Positions 45,114 to 53,230 of a stretch of DNA of 64,000 bases are shown piece after piece. Each line of letters starts with the position of its first letter. Position 1 is the stretch's first letter. The position numbers and the translations under genes are program-made. Origin of the DNA: Paenibacillus rhizosphaerae (GTDB lineage Bacteria; Bacillota; Bacilli; Paenibacillales; Paenibacillaceae); the NCBI RefSeq assembly GCF_014192015.1, contig NZ_JACHXJ010000005.1, positions 124,001-188,000 on the forward strand, in the 5' to 3' direction. The notes beneath the pieces were generated by a model that saw nothing but the letters and a program-made list of their open reading frames with translations, was not told the origin of the DNA and did not search any database.

Positions 45114-45773
45114 ATGAATATGGGCATTGAACAACTCGCTGAACAAATGATTGGCGGAAGGACAGAAGAATGCTGGGCCAGCCTTGTGGAGCAAGTTGAG
45201 TCCGGCAGGAACAGCCTGTATATCTATGAGCAGTGGCTGGCGCCGGCCATGCGATACGTCGGTTCGCTGTGGGAGCAAAATTTGATAACGGTGGCCGATG
45301 AGCATCTGGCCTCAGGCGTCTGCGATATATTGATGACCCGGTATGCCGCGCTAGTGAAGCCGGAGCAGCCGAACGGAAAGAGAGGCATGTTTCTCTGCGT
45401 GGAGGAAGAAGCGCATTATTTCGGTCTGAAAATGGTATCGGCCCTCTTCGAAGAGCGCGGGTTCGCCGCCCGGTTTTACGGCCCGAATCTGCCACTGAAG
45501 GATGCCCTTCTTGGCGCCATGAACTGGAAGCCGGATGTGATCGGCCTTTCGGTCTCCATCGTGTATCATTTACCCAAGCTAAAGCAGTACGTAAACGCAC
45601 TCGGGAGCCTGCCCGGCAGTCCTGCAGTTATCATTGGCGGCCGCGTGATCGAACCGTACGGAATTGATCAGGGCTTGGCCGATCAGGCCGTGTTTGTGCC
45701 AACTTTACTCGAATTAAACGATTGGATCGATTCCTATTTATTCGCTGATGCGAAGCAGCAGATCGTGAGGTAA
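45114..45773 (+). CDS. Stand-alone cobalamin (B12)-binding protein with CarH-type photoreceptor signature
   Basis: A 219-residue protein. Residues about 5-85 form the helical B12-capping domain with YVGSLWEQNLITVADEHLAS, containing Trp-x9-Glu-His, the motif that in CarH/LitR photoreceptors packs over the upper axial ligand of adenosylcobalamin. Residues about 100-215 form the Rossmann B12-binding domain: VEEEAHYFGLKMVSALFEERG has the Glu-x-His-x2-Gly lower-ligand motif, followed by PDVIGLSVSIVYHLPKL and AVIIGGRVIE. The MerR-type DNA-binding domain of CarH is absent. ATG 45114 has AAAAGGAGG 10 bases upstream. The PAS-like gene follows after 9 bases. Light or B12 sensing by protein contact is a reasonable inference. 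Confidence 0.85.
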   Translation: MNMGIEQLAEQMIGGRTEECWASLVEQVESGRNSLYIYEQWLAPAMRYVGSLWEQNLITVADEHLASGVCDILMTRYAALVKPEQPNGKRGMFLCVEEEAHYFGLKMVSALFEERGFAARFYGPNLPLKDALLGAMNWKPDVIGLSVSIVYHLPKLKQYVNALGSLPGSPAVIIGGRVIEPYGIDQGLADQAVFVPTLLELNDWIDSYLFADAKQQIVR

Positions 45774-45782
45774 TGACCGTCC

Positions 45783-46364
45783 ATGGACATGACGCAAATA
45801 CCGGTCCCTTATTTTTGCATTGACCGGGATTATCATATTTTAACCGCCTCCAGGCAGGCCGAAGCGACATTTGCTGAAGCCGGCTCCCTGCTCGATCTGC
45901 TCGACGAGGGCTCGGTGGACAAAGCGATTACCTACATTGCACCTTCCCATGCCAACGTGAAAGTGGAACTGATCATGAAGACCCGTTCCGCCCCGCTTGC
46001 TTTGGTTGACGTCTATCAGTCCTGGGACGAAGAAGGGACAGGACATATCGTCTGCATCTGTCAGAGCCGGGAGTTCCAGATGGTAACAGAGCAGCTCCAT
46101 AGGCTGCACGAAGATTTAAAGGAGCCCGAGCGGAAGCATCCGGCGGTCAAGGTCCCCTCTGGCGGGGGGGCGGTGACGATGCGCATCCGCGAGCTTTCCG
46201 CCGCGCTTACAACGATCGGCGAGCTGGTGGATATGCTGTATCCCAGCCTGCTGGAGATGAACCAAACCGTCTATGCGGACATTATCAAGCAGCAAATCGA
46301 CCGGGCGCTGCAAGAGGCGGCGGCAAGTTTTCCGCAGGCCGGCAAGCATTGGCCCGGCAGATGA
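45783..46364 (+). CDS. PAS-like sensor partner protein
   Basis: A 193-residue soluble protein. Residues about 5-105 have a PAS-like pattern (IPVPYFCIDRDYHILTASRQ; TFAEAGSLLDLLDEGSVDKA; VKVELIMKTRSAPLALVDV; GHIVCICQSREFQMV), ending in a helix typical of PAS linkers. After a Pro/Gly spacer (about 120-135), the last 60 residues form helices (MRIRELSAALTTIGELVDML; YADIIKQQIDRALQEAAASF). No output domain is present. It lies 9 bases after the B12-binding gene and is almost certainly co-translated; GAGGT of that gene's end is the only ribosome site, 12 bases upstream. The two may form a sensory complex. Confidence 0.7.
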   Translation: MDMTQIPVPYFCIDRDYHILTASRQAEATFAEAGSLLDLLDEGSVDKAITYIAPSHANVKVELIMKTRSAPLALVDVYQSWDEEGTGHIVCICQSREFQMVTEQLHRLHEDLKEPERKHPAVKVPSGGGAVTMRIRELSAALTTIGELVDMLYPSLLEMNQTVYADIIKQQIDRALQEAAASFPQAGKHWPGR

Positions 46365-46667
46365 ACTGGCACAGGAGCTGTGTCGCTGTAAAATTATTGG
46401 CCTAACAAAATGAAGCTGAAACTGGAGCGCCGCCAGGCTGGGCGGTTGTCAGCATTGAAGAGAAGCCCTGTCTACCTATCTATAGGAGACGCGGTTTCTT
46501 TTTTATAACCGGAACATGGATGACATGACGAAAACGGAGCCCGTATCCTGAGAATATGGGTTTCAAGGCCTTTCTGGCGAGGGCTCTATATAAATGGTCA
46601 TATTCCCCTTTCGACTTCGGTTGCAGGTGAATAGGATAAAGGAATGAAGTGGGAAGGAGGAATAGGC
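46365..46667. other. Intergenic region of 303 bases with a terminator
   Basis: It holds the terminator at 46461-46504 and an AT-poor stretch before the next gene. An inverted GCCGCC/GGCGG pair occurs at about 46430-46445. No further gene, promoter or RNA element could be supported. Confidence 0.6.
46461..46504 (+). terminator. Long hairpin terminator of the B12/PAS operon
   Basis: AGAAGCCCTGTCTACCTAT (46461-46479) pairs with ATAGGAGACGCGGTTTCT (46482-46499) with two mismatches, followed by TTTTTT. Confidence 0.8.
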
Positions 46668-47021
46668 ATGATGCTGATCCAATCACCATCGGCTGATACG
46701 TGCAGATCGTATGTCGGCAAGCACGTTTGTGCGGTTCTTAAGGATGGTACGCAAGTGTATGGCACGATTAAGGGAGTTTCGGATCATGGACTGGAGCTCG
46801 GCGACGCGGCTCCCCGTGCGACCGTTCTGTCCACGAATCCCGGAAAAGCCAGCAAGCAGCTGAGCGAGCTGCAGCAAAAAGCCAAGACATCCAGCTACAC
46901 GGGATACGGTCCTTACGGCCGCGGCTATGGCGGCTACGGTTACGGTTACCCGCCAGGATACGGGGCTTTAGCCTGGACTTCCATTGCTTTATTATTCCTG
47001 ATACCGTTCCTCTTCATCTAA
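46668..47021 (+). CDS. Sm-like-fold small protein with Gly/Tyr-rich tail (paralogue 1)
   Basis: A 117-residue protein. Residues about 12-48 (YVGKHVCAVLKDGTQVYGTI, then KGVSDHGLELGD) have the strand-turn pattern of an Sm/LSm-like small barrel. Then comes a polar linker, a segment YGPYGRGYGGYGYGYPPGYG made of GYG/GY repeats, and a C-terminal hydrophobic helix (ALAWTSIALLFLIPFLFI). Gly/Tyr-rich tails are typical of spore coat or surface proteins. ATG 46668 has AAGGAGG 7 bases upstream. A related protein without the tail is encoded at 47946. Function unknown; spore-envelope association is a guess. Confidence 0.65.
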   Translation: MMLIQSPSADTCRSYVGKHVCAVLKDGTQVYGTIKGVSDHGLELGDAAPRATVLSTNPGKASKQLSELQQKAKTSSYTGYGPYGRGYGGYGYGYPPGYGALAWTSIALLFLIPFLFI

Positions 47022-47064
47022 ATAGAATAGACGATATATACTGGCGCTTCGCTGGATGTGAACT

Positions 47065-47103
47065 GATCTCTGCAGACGATAGGGAATGCAGGGATCTTTT
47101 TTT
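47065..47103 (+). terminator. Rho-independent terminator
   Basis: GATCTCTGCA (47065-47074) pairs with TGCAGGGATC (47087-47096, one G-T pair), followed by seven Ts. Confidence 0.85.
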
Positions 47104-47181
47104 AAGAGAAAAACGGGAGACCTGTCCGTCCGCCATGGCGGGCCGATGACCAGACGGAGTGCCTGATGGAGGCGAGAAACG

Positions 47182-47928
47182 TTGAAGTACTTTGATATGC
47201 TGGCTGCGCTGGGTGAAGGGGCTGCTCATCCAGGCGGCTTTGACAGCACCTTGGCACTCCTTGAGCGCGATACCATACCGGCCGGAGCGAATATTCTGGA
47301 GGTGGGCTGCGGAACCGGGAGAACGGCCTGCCACTTGGCGAAAATGGGTTACCGGGTAACCGCCGTCGATGTTCATCAGGGCATGATCGGGAAAGCCCGC
47401 CGGCGCTCCGAGGCCATGGAAGTGGAGGTTGATTTCCGGATTGCGGATGCCGCCTCACTTCCGTTTGAAGCCGGCGGGTTCGATGTCGTTTTTGTCGAGT
47501 CGGTTACCGTATTTGTGGACATTCCGGCTGCCTTGCGGGAATACCACCGTGTGCTCAAGGACGGCGGACTGTTATATGACCGTGAAATGGTCCGGAAGCA
47601 GGACTGTTTGGGACTGAGGGAAGCGTCGCAAGAGCTGTACGGCGCCCGGGATATTCCCTCGTTGGAAGAATGGGAGCAGCTATTGAAGCAGGCGGGTTTC
47701 CGCAGTCTGGATGCGCGGCTTCCTTCGGACCGCCTGGCCTCGCTGCAGGAGCAGGGAGTGAGCATATCCTTTGATCCATACCAAATGTTCGATATAGAGT
47801 GGCTTGACGATCCGGCAGCGCTGCAGCTGCTGCAAAGGAATCATCAGTTCTACGACGAGTTCGGCGATGTATTGTCTTATGTGGTATGGATTGGAAGCAA
47901 GGGATTGGCGAGCGGATCAGATAGCTGA
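47182..47928 (+). CDS. Class I SAM-dependent methyltransferase
   Basis: A 248-residue methyltransferase (Methyltransf_11 type). Motif I is ILEVGCGTGRTACHLAKMGY; the acidic residue after strand 2 is VTAVDVHQGMI; motif II region is IADAASLPFEAGGFDVVFVE; then EYHRVLKDGGLLYDREMV. The protein starts from TTG, with GGAGG about 9 bases upstream. The substrate is not evident. It lies between the two Sm-like paralogues and is 17 bases before the second one, so it is probably co-transcribed with that gene. Confidence 0.88.
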   Translation: MKYFDMLAALGEGAAHPGGFDSTLALLERDTIPAGANILEVGCGTGRTACHLAKMGYRVTAVDVHQGMIGKARRRSEAMEVEVDFRIADAASLPFEAGGFDVVFVESVTVFVDIPAALREYHRVLKDGGLLYDREMVRKQDCLGLREASQELYGARDIPSLEEWEQLLKQAGFRSLDARLPSDRLASLQEQGVSISFDPYQMFDIEWLDDPAALQLLQRNHQFYDEFGDVLSYVVWIGSKGLASGSDS

Positions 47929-47945
47929 AAAGCGAGGTGATTTTC

Positions 47946-48314
47946 ATGAAGCAGGAGTACGTTGTCGATCCTAAACAAGCCGCCCAGTTGCTGGGTCAGC
48001 CGGTTTGGGTGGTGCTCAAGGATGGCACGCAGTATGTGGGATACGTAACGGGCATTGAGAACGGGCAGGTTGTTCTGTCCGCGGCCAGAGGACGGTCGAA
48101 GATGACGGGCCCGCCTACGCGGGAGAAAGAAGTACAGGTATCCGGGATCTTCAGCGCCTTGTTTGGCGGCGGCCGTCAGCCCAATGCGCAGGGTCAGACT
48201 ACAGGCCAATCCGGAGGACTTATGGGCATGTTCGGCCAGATTATCCCGAATATTCGGGTGGGTATGAACATGCTGCAAATGATTATGCCGCTGATGGGGG
48301 CTTTTAAAATCTAA
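47946..48314 (+). CDS. Sm-like-fold small protein (paralogue 2)
   Basis: A 122-residue protein. The N-terminal small-barrel segment LLGQPVWVVLKDGTQYVGYV, then TGIENGQVVLSAARG, matches paralogue 1 (V-x-VVLKDGTQ-x2-G-x-V-x-G) residue for residue at the key positions. The rest is different: a Gln/Gly-rich linker and an amphipathic Met-rich C-terminus (MFGQIIPNIRVGMNMLQMIM). GAGGTG lies 9 bases before ATG 47946. Function unknown; it follows the methyltransferase after 17 bases. Confidence 0.65.
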   Translation: MKQEYVVDPKQAAQLLGQPVWVVLKDGTQYVGYVTGIENGQVVLSAARGRSKMTGPPTREKEVQVSGIFSALFGGGRQPNAQGQTTGQSGGLMGMFGQIIPNIRVGMNMLQMIMPLMGAFKI

Positions 48315-48356
48315 AGGGGCGAGCCGCAGGAGCTGCTTCTAGGAGCTTTTTGGAAC

Positions 48357-48389
48357 AAAAGGCCATTCCGTGTGGGAATGGTCTTTTTT
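48357..48389 (+). terminator. Rho-independent terminator
   Basis: AAAAGGCCATTCC (48357-48369) pairs with GGAATGGTCTTTT (48375-48387) with one G-T pair, loop GTGTG, then Ts. Confidence 0.9.
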
Positions 48390-48457
48390 GTAGTTTCGAT
48401 CAGCGGGAAGCCGATGTAAAATGAAGGAAAAGGATGGTTGGAAAGGGTGTTTCGAGC

Positions 48458-49243
48458 ATGGACACTAGAGCGTGCGGGATCGAAGAAGTTCGAGAGCTGT
48501 TGCAGGAATACATAGGAGGGCTGTCTTCGCCGTTTGATACCTTTTTGGAGCAGTATATTCTGGAATCACAATATTACATCATCCTGTCTGAAGACGCGCC
48601 GCTTGGATATTACGCCGTCCATGACAACAGTTTGCTGACCCAGTTTTATCTCCGCCGGACACATCAGAGGCATGCGCAGGTCCTGCTGCGGCGGGTGCTG
48701 GAAGAGCATCAGGTGAGTGAGGTGTTCGTGTCGACGGGAGATGAGCTCCTGCTCAGCCTAGCCCTGGATTTTGATATGACTATCGCCAAGCAGGCCTATT
48801 TCTTTCAGGACAGCGGAATGGACTTGACGAGTGATCGAGGGCCCGAACCAGGCATATTACGTCCCGCGGAGCTTGCCGATCTGGAAGACATCCAGCGGGT
48901 AAGCGGAGATTTTCTGGGTGGTTCTTGCGCATTGCGAATACAAAAAGGGGAGCTCTTTACCTGGTATCAGGGCAGCGAACTGCTAGGTATCGGCATTGTG
49001 GAGCGCTCGGTCTTGATCGACGGCACCGCCAGTATCGGCATGTTCACGAATGAGTCGTACCGCCATCAGGGAGTAGGCCGAAGCATCATTTTATGGCTGA
49101 AAGCTTGGTGCCATGCCCAGGGGATCCGGCCGCTCAGCGGCTGCTGGTATTACAACGAGGCGTCCAAGAGGACGCTGGAAAGTGCAGGGATGGTGACCCG
49201 GACCCGGTTGCTGAGGATGGAGGCTGCGGGGCAGGAGGGATAA
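48458..49243 (+). CDS. GNAT family N-acetyltransferase
   Basis: A 261-residue protein of two GNAT-like halves. The C-terminal half holds the acetyl-CoA loop (SIGMFTNESYRHQGVGRSII) and NEASKRTLESAGMVTRTR. The N-terminal half (about 1-125) looks like a degenerate GNAT fold (YYIILSEDAPLGYYAVHDN; LLTQFYLRRTHQRHAQVLLR). Substrate unknown. ATG 48458 has AAAGGG 10 bases upstream; ATG 48434 with AAGGA is an equally possible start adding eight residues. Free-standing gene ending in a bidirectional terminator. Confidence 0.8.
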   Translation: MDTRACGIEEVRELLQEYIGGLSSPFDTFLEQYILESQYYIILSEDAPLGYYAVHDNSLLTQFYLRRTHQRHAQVLLRRVLEEHQVSEVFVSTGDELLLSLALDFDMTIAKQAYFFQDSGMDLTSDRGPEPGILRPAELADLEDIQRVSGDFLGGSCALRIQKGELFTWYQGSELLGIGIVERSVLIDGTASIGMFTNESYRHQGVGRSIILWLKAWCHAQGIRPLSGCWYYNEASKRTLESAGMVTRTRLLRMEAAGQEG

Positions 49244-49248
49244 AAGAG

Positions 49249-49277
49249 AAACGGCCAAGGATGTTGGCCGTTTTTTT
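49249..49277. terminator. Bidirectional terminator
   Basis: Perfect 10-bp stem AAACGGCCAA / TTGGCCGTTT with loop GGATG and T tract, between the GNAT gene (+) and the SLH-protein gene (-). Confidence 0.92.
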
Positions 49278-49283
49278 GTTGCA

Positions 49284-51124
49284 TTATTCGCCTTCTGAAG
49301 TGGGGTTTGGGCCGACGTTTGATATGTTCACATCGCGGGTTTCCTCTTCGGACAGGTTGCCTGCCTTGTCTCTGAGGCCAGAGATAACCATGCGGAATTT
49401 TCCCCTTTCGTTCAAGAGCAGCTCGTTAAGCACGGAGTCGGTGAGAGTTATAGTAAATTGCTTGGGGTCTTCGCTTAACGCAACTTTGAACTCTTCATCT
49501 TGAAGTAAATATCCGTTGTCATTACCAAACTCGCCGCTTGAAGAATAGGAGATGCTTTTAACGAGAGGGAGAACATCCATTTGGTGAAGATCTTGATCTA
49601 CCGTTAAAGTGATAACGCCGTCTTGGTAAGTCGCCTCGGTAACGGATGGTGCAAGGTCAAATTGTACCGGCAGATCAACTCTTGTTGAGTTTCTTCCTCT
49701 GTATTGTAACTCTTTAGGGTAAACTGAAATGCAGCTTTTGTTGTTTCAGTAGCCTTTTCGGTGGGCCGGATGTGGAGTCCATCTTCAGCGGGCTCAATGG
49801 CGATAGGGGCTGAACCAGAGCTTACCTCTATTGTGCCTACCAGATGGTCCCCTTCAAAAACTTTGAAATTGTGTTGAGTTGAATTATAGATCATTTTTAA
49901 AGATTTACCGTGCCACTTCACCTGAATCCAATCGTTGATATCTCTGTCTGTACTAGAAGGATTATAGGTATAGGTAAAATCTTTAAGAACGGCACCTTCC
50001 TTACCTAAAAGGAAGGAGGATTCCCCTTCATTCGTTAAAGCGATCTTAGGATTATCTTGAAGCACGATTTTAGAAGACGGCGCCGACATGCGCCCTTCGT
50101 TGTCTCCGAAATATACCTTGTATTCTCCGGCTGTCAACAATGATGTTCCGATTTCCGTGACCTGATTCGCATTAAGAACTGATCTCACGAACAAATCAGG
50201 CAGTGAATCTAGGTCCGTCTTGCTCGTTGGAGTTGCTGCATAAGGCACCACATACACTTTGCCTACTTTGCTGCTAATCAATTTGATCGGATCTCCAATA
50301 TTTAGTGGAGACGAAGACACCAAGGTCACCGCCGAAGCCGACGTTTCCGGCTGGCTAGGCGTGCTGCCGCCGCTATTGCTGCTTTCGCCCGATGTAGATG
50401 GCACCGTAGTCACCGGAGGGGTTGGAGTAGTCGGCTTGGTCGGTTCATCTGGCGTGGTTGGAGCCGGGTCCGGCTGCGCAGGCGGAGCTTGGCTGCCGAT
50501 GATCTCCTTGGCGTCAAAAAAACGGCTGGCTACCTGTGCCACTGCTTCTCTGGCCGCACCCCCTTTAGGATCAAATTTGCCGTCGGTGCCTCCCTTGATC
50601 AATCCGAGCTCAACCGCGGCGCCGACTGCATCCTTGGCATAGTCGGAAATGGAGCTTGCATCGGAAAATTTCAAATCGGCCCCTTTCCCCTGGACATCAA
50701 CGCCCAGAGCCCGGGTGAACAGTACCGCCATATCCTGGCGCGACAGGTTGGAGCCGGTGCCGAAAGTTCCATCTCCCTGACCCTTGATCAGTCCAGCCTT
50801 AACAGCGGCCTCGACAAAGGCATAGGCATAGCTGTCCGGAGGTACGTCCGAGAATGTCGGCGACTTTGGTGTACTGGAAACGTCCAGACCTAATGCCTTG
50901 GCAAGGATGATGGCAAAATCCTGTCTTTCAATTTTTCCGGCAGGGTCGAATTTGCCGTCGCCCTTTCCGTTAAGGATACCCTTTTCGACTAACTCGTTAA
51001 TGGCATCCTTGGCGTAAGATCCGCCGATATCCGAGAACGTGGTGGATGCCGCACTTACGGAAGGCATAGTGATGGCACTGAGCAGCGCCGCGGACGTGAG
51101 GACTTTCATCAACGTATTTCTCAA
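49284..51124 (-). pseudogene. S-layer-homology (SLH) surface protein interrupted by a one-base frameshift
   Basis: The protein starts from TTG 51124 (GGGGG seven bases upstream), with a signal peptide ending PSVSAAS. Three SLH domains follow (FSDIGGSYAKDAINELVEKG; FSDVPPDSYAYAFVEAAVKAG; FSDASSISDYAKDAVGAAVELG), each with its D-G-x-F-DP-type or GDGTFG segment, that bind pyruvylated wall polymer. A Thr/Pro linker and a long beta-rich region follow. The frame then runs ETTKAAFQFTLKS and stops near 49604, but a second frame reads KAAISVYPKELQYRGRNSTR and continues to 49284. One base missing near 49730/49731 explains this. Intact length would be about 613 residues. The truncated form keeps its wall anchor but loses the last about 150 residues. 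Confidence 0.85.
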
Positions 51125-51392
51125 CCTATTTCCCCCTATGGAACATGAAATAATAACCAATAAGCCTAATCTGAATTGTAGTGATTCTCAGGTGTATTTC
51201 AATCAAAATTTTCGCAGTTTGAAAACATGCCCTCAGGGCAATCCTTGAATGGACAACGGACTCAATAGTGGATTGGAATCGCAGGTAAAGAGTGGGCCAC
51301 CTTATAAAAGTTAGCAAATTACTTTTTATTTTTGATAATCGGAGTATAATGTTCAGTGTGAAAAATAGCACGAGCGAAAGGAGGGAGCGAGA

Positions 51393-51854
51393 TTGACAGA
51401 TTCTTTTCCCAGCCATGACATGGAGATGATTGTGACCTGGGGGGACTGCGATGCGGCGGGAATCTCCTATTACGCCAAGGCTTTTGACTGGTTCACGAAC
51501 GGGCGCATGAGATTCATGCACGTATACGGATTTCCTTACATGGAAACCTTTCATGGTAAAGGCATTTCGCTGGTTTGCTTAAAAGCGGATTGCGATTATA
51601 AAAAAATGCTCCGCCCGGAGGAGCCCGTCACGGTCCGCACATCGCTGACAGCCCTGTCGCGGAGCCGGATGACGTTCACCTATCAAGTGCTGAAGCAGGA
51701 CGGAAAGCTGGCGTGCGAGGGGACGACGTCCCACACGTATGTGGATGACCAAGGTCTTCCGTTTAACGTGGAGAAGCGTTTCCCAGAGTTGTGGAAGCAG
51801 ATCAGCAGCATATGGAGCGGCGCATTGACAGGCAAGTCATCGGCACAAGCTTAA
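51393..51854 (+). CDS. Acyl-CoA thioesterase (4HBT hotdog family)
   Basis: A 153-residue single hotdog-fold thioesterase. The active-site helix segment VTWGDCDAAGISYYAKAFDW is typical of 4-hydroxybenzoyl-CoA thioesterases, with the Asp at the usual position. Then come GKGISLVCLKADCDYKKML and EEPVTVRTSLTALSRSRMTF. It starts from TTG 51393, preceded by AAAGGAGGGAGC. It is 56 bases ahead of a FabF-type synthase and near an AMP-dependent acyl ligase, so it probably handles acyl thioesters in the same pathway. Confidence 0.87.
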   Translation: MTDSFPSHDMEMIVTWGDCDAAGISYYAKAFDWFTNGRMRFMHVYGFPYMETFHGKGISLVCLKADCDYKKMLRPEEPVTVRTSLTALSRSRMTFTYQVLKQDGKLACEGTTSHTYVDDQGLPFNVEKRFPELWKQISSIWSGALTGKSSAQA

Positions 51855-51910
51855 ACTACAAGCAAGAACGATATAGGTTGTGGCACAAAAAGAGAGGAGG
51901 TGCTTTCGGA

Positions 51911-53149
51911 GTGAAGGAACGCGTGGTGATTACAGGCATGGGGGCCGTAACCCCGGTCGGCATCGGCGTGCCGGCTTACTGGGACAATCTCTTGAAGGGA
52001 CACAGCGGGATCGGAAGTATTACGCGGTTTGACGCCTCGGAGCTTCCGGTCAAGATCGCGGCGGAAGTCAAAGCGTTTAACCCCACGGACTACATACCGA
52101 AGAAGTTAGCTGGACAGACCGATATTTTCATGCAGTTTGCTATGGTCGCAGCCCAAGAGGCGCTGGCTGACAGTAAGCTGGACGCGAAGCCAGAGCGGGT
52201 GGCCATCGTGGTGGGAACGGCGCTGGGAGGCATCACGACGGCAGCGGCGGCGCAGGAGCAGATGACCGGAACGGGAAGCGCCCGGGTGAGCCCGTATTTG
52301 GTTCCCAAAATCCTCGGCAACATTGCAGCCGCCCAAATTTCGATCGCGTATGGCTTCAAAGGTCCGAGCTATACGGTCAACACCGCCTGCTCTTCCGGTG
52401 CGGACGCCATCGGCATGGCTTCCATGCTCCTGCAGTCCGGGCAAGCGGATGCGGTCGTGGCCGTCGGAGCGGAATCCATCCTGTGCGGACTGATGGACGC
52501 CGGTCTGGCGTCGGCCCGGGCACTGTCGACCCGGAACGACGACCCGGCTAAAGCAAGCCGGCCGTTTGACCTCAATCGCGACGGGTTCGTGATGGGCGAG
52601 GGAGCCGGTGCGGTCATTCTGGAAAGGCTCGAATCGGCCGAAGGCCGGGGAGCCGACATCAAGGCAGAGCTGCTCGCCCACGCCAACTGCTCGGATGCCT
52701 ACCACGTGACTTCGCCGGAACCCGAGGGATCCGGGGAGGTGCGGTGCATGGAACAGGCCTTGGATCAGGCCGGCCTGGCTCCGTCCGACGTGGATTATAT
52801 TAACGCGCACGGAACGTCCACGCCGCTTGGCGACCGGATCGAAGCCAAATCCCTGAAGGCCGTGTTCGGCGAAGGGGCAGGCGGAATCCCGGTCAGCTCG
52901 ACCAAAGGGGCAACCGGCCACTTGATGGGGGCGGGCGGCGTCACGGAGCTGATTGCCTGCATTCAGGCGATCCGCGAGGGGATCGTACCGCCGACGCTTA
53001 ATCACGAGCAGCCGGATCCGGAATGCGATCTGGATTATGTGCCGAATGAGGCGAGAGCGGCGAAGGTCCGTATCGCGATGTCCAATTCTTTTGGCTTCGG
53101 CGGACAGAATACGTCCCTGATCGTCGGGAAATACAACGGAACCAATTAA
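51911..53149 (+). CDS. fabF: 3-oxoacyl-ACP synthase II (FabF-type)
   Basis: A 412-residue condensing enzyme that elongates acyl-ACP with malonyl-ACP. The Cys-His-His triad is complete: Cys160 in VNTACSSGADAIG, His300 in DYINAHGTSTPLGD and His337 in TKGATGHLMGAGG. The length equals that of E. coli FabF. It starts from GTG 51911, with GGAGG 10 bases upstream. No acyl carrier protein or ketoreductase gene is nearby. Being sandwiched between a thioesterase and an AMP-ligase rather than in a fab cluster, it may be a second, specialised copy; the product is unknown. Confidence 0.88.
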   Translation: MKERVVITGMGAVTPVGIGVPAYWDNLLKGHSGIGSITRFDASELPVKIAAEVKAFNPTDYIPKKLAGQTDIFMQFAMVAAQEALADSKLDAKPERVAIVVGTALGGITTAAAAQEQMTGTGSARVSPYLVPKILGNIAAAQISIAYGFKGPSYTVNTACSSGADAIGMASMLLQSGQADAVVAVGAESILCGLMDAGLASARALSTRNDDPAKASRPFDLNRDGFVMGEGAGAVILERLESAEGRGADIKAELLAHANCSDAYHVTSPEPEGSGEVRCMEQALDQAGLAPSDVDYINAHGTSTPLGDRIEAKSLKAVFGEGAGGIPVSSTKGATGHLMGAGGVTELIACIQAIREGIVPPTLNHEQPDPECDLDYVPNEARAAKVRIAMSNSFGFGGQNTSLIVGKYNGTN

Positions 53150-53150
53150 G

Positions 53151-53183
53151 AAGCGGACGGGCGAGAGACCCGGTTCCGCTTTT
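53151..53183 (+). terminator. Possible leaky terminator between fabF and the ligase
   Basis: AAGCGGA-CGGG (53151-53161) pairs with CCCG-TCCGCTT (53169-53181) around a two-base bulge, followed by TTT. The T tract is short, so read-through into the ligase gene is likely. Confidence 0.6.
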
Positions 53184-53230
53184 CGAAGTCTCGTAAAGAT
53201 TTGATTTTGAATATGAAGGAAGGAAGTTAG

